The position numbers were made by a program, and so were the translations under genes. From Thalassocella blandensis (GTDB taxonomy: Bacteria > Pseudomonadota > Gammaproteobacteria > Pseudomonadales > Cellvibrionaceae): 64,000 nt of DNA. The notes beneath the pieces were generated by a model. That model searched no databases and was not told the origin of the DNA. It saw nothing but the letters and a program-made list of their open reading frames with translations. Shown one piece after another: positions 61,616 to 64,000 of the stretch (positions within the stretch are counted from its first letter, which is position 1; each line of letters opens with the position of its first letter). The stretch lies in contig CABFPG010000001.1 in the NCBI GenBank assembly GCA_902141825.1, positions 744,001 through 808,000 on the forward strand. Direction: 5' to 3'.

Positions 61616-64000
61616 ATGAGCCAAGATCATTCCATGCAAACACAAAAAGTTATCGTCGTGGGTAACGGTATGGTTGGACACCAATTTATCGATGCATTAC
61701 TCAACAGTGATCAACGTGAGCGCTTCGAGATTATTACCTTCAGTGAAGAGTCTCGTGTTGCTTATGATCGCGTGCAGCTCACTCGTTATTTTGAAACGCA
61801 CAACGCTGAAGATCTCGCGTTAACCACCCAAGCCTATTATGAAGCACAGGGCGTCCGTCTTTATCTGCAAGATAAAGTTGAACATATTGATTTACACAAT
61901 AAGACAGTGCGCTCGGTCAACGGCATCGAATTAACCTATGACAAACTTGTACTAGCTACCGGCTCTTATCCCTTTGTTCCTCCGATCAAAGGGAATGATC
62001 GTGAAAACTGCTTTATTTATCGCACTATTGAAGACTTGGAAAAAATCACAAACGCCGCACGTAAAGGGGCAAAAGTAGGCGCTGTTGTTGGCGGCGGTTT
62101 GCTGGGACTCGAAGCCGCCAAAGCGGTGAAAGACCTCGGTTTGGATGCGCATGTAGTGGAACACAACACTCGTTTAATGGCTGTACAGGTGGACGACGGT
62201 GGTGGCCAACTCCTCAAAGAGAAAATTCGCCAACTGGGTGTAGGTGTCCACCTGGGAAAGACAACATCCCAAATCTGCGATGGCGAAGAGTGTGTTCATC
62301 GGATGGAATTTGCAGATGGAGAAGTTCTCGAAACCGACATGATTATTTTCTCCGCGGGGATTCGCCCACAAGATGCACTGGCTAGACAATGCGGACTCGA
62401 TATTGGCGAGCGAGGCGGTATTGTCATTAACAACTACTGCCAGACATCCGATCCTGATGTTTATGCTGTCGGCGAATGCGCACTATGGAACAATAGAATT
62501 TTCGGGTTGGTGGCTCCCGGTTACGCCATGGCCAAAGTTGCGCTTGCGCACATGATCGGCCAAAGCGCTGGAGAAGAGGAGAGCTTCACCGGTGCAGACA
62601 TGAGCACAAAGTTAAAACTGATGGGCGTCGATGTCGCATCTATCGGGGATTCTCATGGCGTGACACCGGGAGCACGGGTATACACCTATTTTAACCAACC
62701 GAAAGAAGTGTATAAAAAACTTGTTATCAGCGAAGACAATCGCAAAGTGCTCGGCGCGGTACTAGTTGGTGATGCGGAAGACTACGGCACCCTGTTGCAA
62801 TACATGCTAAACGGCATTGACTTACCGGATGACCCCGAAACCTTAATATTACCGAGTTTTGACGGTGCAGCAAAACCAACCCTCGGAGTTGCAGCCTTAC
62901 CGCAAAGTGCACAAATATGTTCTTGTCACGATGTTTCCAAAGGTGATATCTGTTCGGCAATTCAAAACGGTTGCTGCAGCATAGGCGATGTAAAAGGCAG
63001 CACTAAAGCCGGAACCGGCTGTGGTGGCTGCGTTCCTTTGCTTACCAATGTGGTCAATCATCAATTGGAAGAACTCGGCGTGGAAGTCAGTCGGGATTTG
63101 TGTGAGCACTTTCCCTACACTCGCCAGGAGCTCTATCACCTGGTGCGCGTTGGCAAAATTCAAACCTTTTCTGAGCTGTTAGAAAAACACGGGAAAGGAC
63201 ATGGCTGTGAAATTTGTAAACCCACCGCCGGGTCAATTTTAGCGAGCTGCTGGAATGACTACGTATTAACGGATGACCATATTGGACTGCAGGACACCAA
63301 TGATATTTATCTTGGCAATATGCAAAAAGACGGAACCTATTCCATCGTTCCACGTATTGCCGGTGGCGAAATAACACCGGAGAAACTGATTGTGCTGGGA
63401 CAAATCGCAAAAGAATACGGCTTGTATACCAAAATTACCGGGGGACAACGAATTGATTTATTCGGTGCCCAACTGCATCAATTGCCTGAGATCTGGGACT
63501 GGCTGGTCAAAGAGGGGTTCGAAACAGGTCACGCTTACGGGAAATCAGTTCGTACCGTCAAATCCTGTGTCGGCAGCACCTGGTGTCGCTTTGGTGTAGA
63601 TGATTCTGTTGGACTGGCAATCGATATTGAAAACCGCTACAAGGGTTTACGCGCGCCTCACAAGTTAAAATTTGCCGTTTCTGGTTGTACGCGTGAATGT
63701 GCTGAAGCGCAGTCGAAAGACGTCGGTGTTATTGCCACAGAAAACGGTTGGAATCTCTATGTCTGCGGCAACGGTGGCATGAAGCCTCGGCATGCCGATT
63801 TATTTGCAACGGATTTGGACCGGGAAACCTTAATTAAATACATTGATCGCTTCCTCATGTTTTATATACGCACCGGTGATCGCCTGCAAAGAACTTCGGT
63901 ATGGCGCGACAACATGGAAGGCGGCTTGGAATATTTGCAAAAAGTCATTATTGAAGACAGCTTGGGAATCGCCGAAGAACTGGAACGGGAAATGGCACTA
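61616..64000 (+). CDS. nirB: Assimilatory nitrite reductase large subunit NirB (partial, 3' end outside window)
   Basis: 795 codons are visible of a protein usually about 850 aa. Domains in order: FAD-binding (VIVVGNGMVG, residue 12 on), NAD(P)H-binding (VGAVVGGGLLGLEAA, about 156), a BFD-like [2Fe-2S] domain (CSC at about 435 and CGGC at about 469), a second short Cys motif (GCEIC), then the sirohaem-[4Fe-4S] nitrite reductase domain with CVGSTWC (about 651-657) and CTREC (about 691-695) ligands. The enzyme reduces nitrite to ammonium with NAD(P)H. It begins about 25 bases after the leader attenuator. nirD and a nitrate reductase gene may follow beyond the window. Confidence 0.96.
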   Translation, partial: MSQDHSMQTQKVIVVGNGMVGHQFIDALLNSDQRERFEIITFSEESRVAYDRVQLTRYFETHNAEDLALTTQAYYEAQGVRLYLQDKVEHIDLHNKTVRSVNGIELTYDKLVLATGSYPFVPPIKGNDRENCFIYRTIEDLEKITNAARKGAKVGAVVGGGLLGLEAAKAVKDLGLDAHVVEHNTRLMAVQVDDGGGQLLKEKIRQLGVGVHLGKTTSQICDGEECVHRMEFADGEVLETDMIIFSAGIRPQDALARQCGLDIGERGGIVINNYCQTSDPDVYAVGECALWNNRIFGLVAPGYAMAKVALAHMIGQSAGEEESFTGADMSTKLKLMGVDVASIGDSHGVTPGARVYTYFNQPKEVYKKLVISEDNRKVLGAVLVGDAEDYGTLLQYMLNGIDLPDDPETLILPSFDGAAKPTLGVAALPQSAQICSCHDVSKGDICSAIQNGCCSIGDVKGSTKAGTGCGGCVPLLTNVVNHQLEELGVEVSRDLCEHFPYTRQELYHLVRVGKIQTFSELLEKHGKGHGCEICKPTAGSILASCWNDYVLTDDHIGLQDTNDIYLGNMQKDGTYSIVPRIAGGEITPEKLIVLGQIAKEYGLYTKITGGQRIDLFGAQLHQLPEIWDWLVKEGFETGHAYGKSVRTVKSCVGSTWCRFGVDDSVGLAIDIENRYKGLRAPHKLKFAVSGCTRECAEAQSKDVGVIATENGWNLYVCGNGGMKPRHADLFATDLDRETLIKYIDRFLMFYIRTGDRLQRTSVWRDNMEGGLEYLQKVIIEDSLGIAEELEREMAL

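Noticed and set aside
1-64000. CRISPR arrays, tRNA or rRNA genes, insertion sequences
   Set aside because: No regularly spaced repeats with spacers, no tRNA or rRNA sequence recognised, and no transposase or terminal inverted repeats seen.

Overview
The window reads as chromosome from a marine, polysaccharide-degrading gammaproteobacterium, most like Cellvibrionaceae (the Saccharophagus/Teredinibacter/Cellvibrio group). This is inferred from the protein types: two large TonB-dependent receptors of the Xanthomonas/Caulobacter type, SapC and cupin-like partners, CBM6 and ricin-type lectin modules on secreted proteins, a GH16-like lipoprotein, a phytase locus and many lipoproteins. I saw no rRNA, tRNA, CRISPR array or insertion sequence. 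Coding is dense on both strands and most operons end in recognisable hairpin terminators.

Layout. 0-9 kb: a TPR protein tail, an unknown gene, a SapC/cupin pair, and a TonB receptor behind a GH16-like, CBM6-bearing lipoprotein whose catalytic motif is lost (probably a glycan-binding protein). 9-20 kb: a PlpD-type patatin autotransporter, a very large propeller sensor kinase with a CheA-like output, an LpxR-type lipid A deacylase, a FdhF/YdeP-type molybdopterin oxidoreductase and a small lipoprotein. 20.2-24.8 kb: a visibly A/T-rich accessory island with five same-strand genes, including a SLATT-type two-helix membrane protein directly followed by a prokaryotic YEATS-like protein. This is the best candidate for an undescribed conflict or defence system. 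25-31 kb: an acidic repeat lipoprotein with a DUF1206 membrane protein, a secreted thaumatin/crystallin/CBM6 protein, two tiny basic genes, and an AraC regulator with a degenerate GGDEF protein. 31-37 kb: a TonB receptor plus double-propeller phytase operon and an orphan possible cysteine-peptidase-like gene. 37-50 kb: ElaA, an M3 peptidase, an Asp-box lipoprotein, an esterase, a GDT1-type transporter under a yybP-ykoY manganese riboswitch, a hemolysin III homologue, pirin, a five-CHRD lipoprotein and a TPR protein. 50-56 kb: a secreted metzincin with a separately encoded prodomain-like partner, and a PI-PLC-like protein with two lectin trefoils.

56.2-64 kb is a nitrogen-acquisition cluster: cyanase, a fused PP2C phosphatase/protein kinase, a formate/nitrite-family channel, a NIT-ANTAR antiterminator (NasR-like) and nirB running off the end. 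The channel gene and nirB each carry a near-consensus sigma-54 promoter, a shared 18-base upstream box resembling half an NtrC site, and a leader terminator whose 5' arm overlaps an identical 18-base segment with a hexaloop of the ANTAR-target type. The simplest reading is a double lock: nitrogen limitation switches on transcription, and nitrate/nitrite sensed by the ANTAR protein permits read-through of both leaders.
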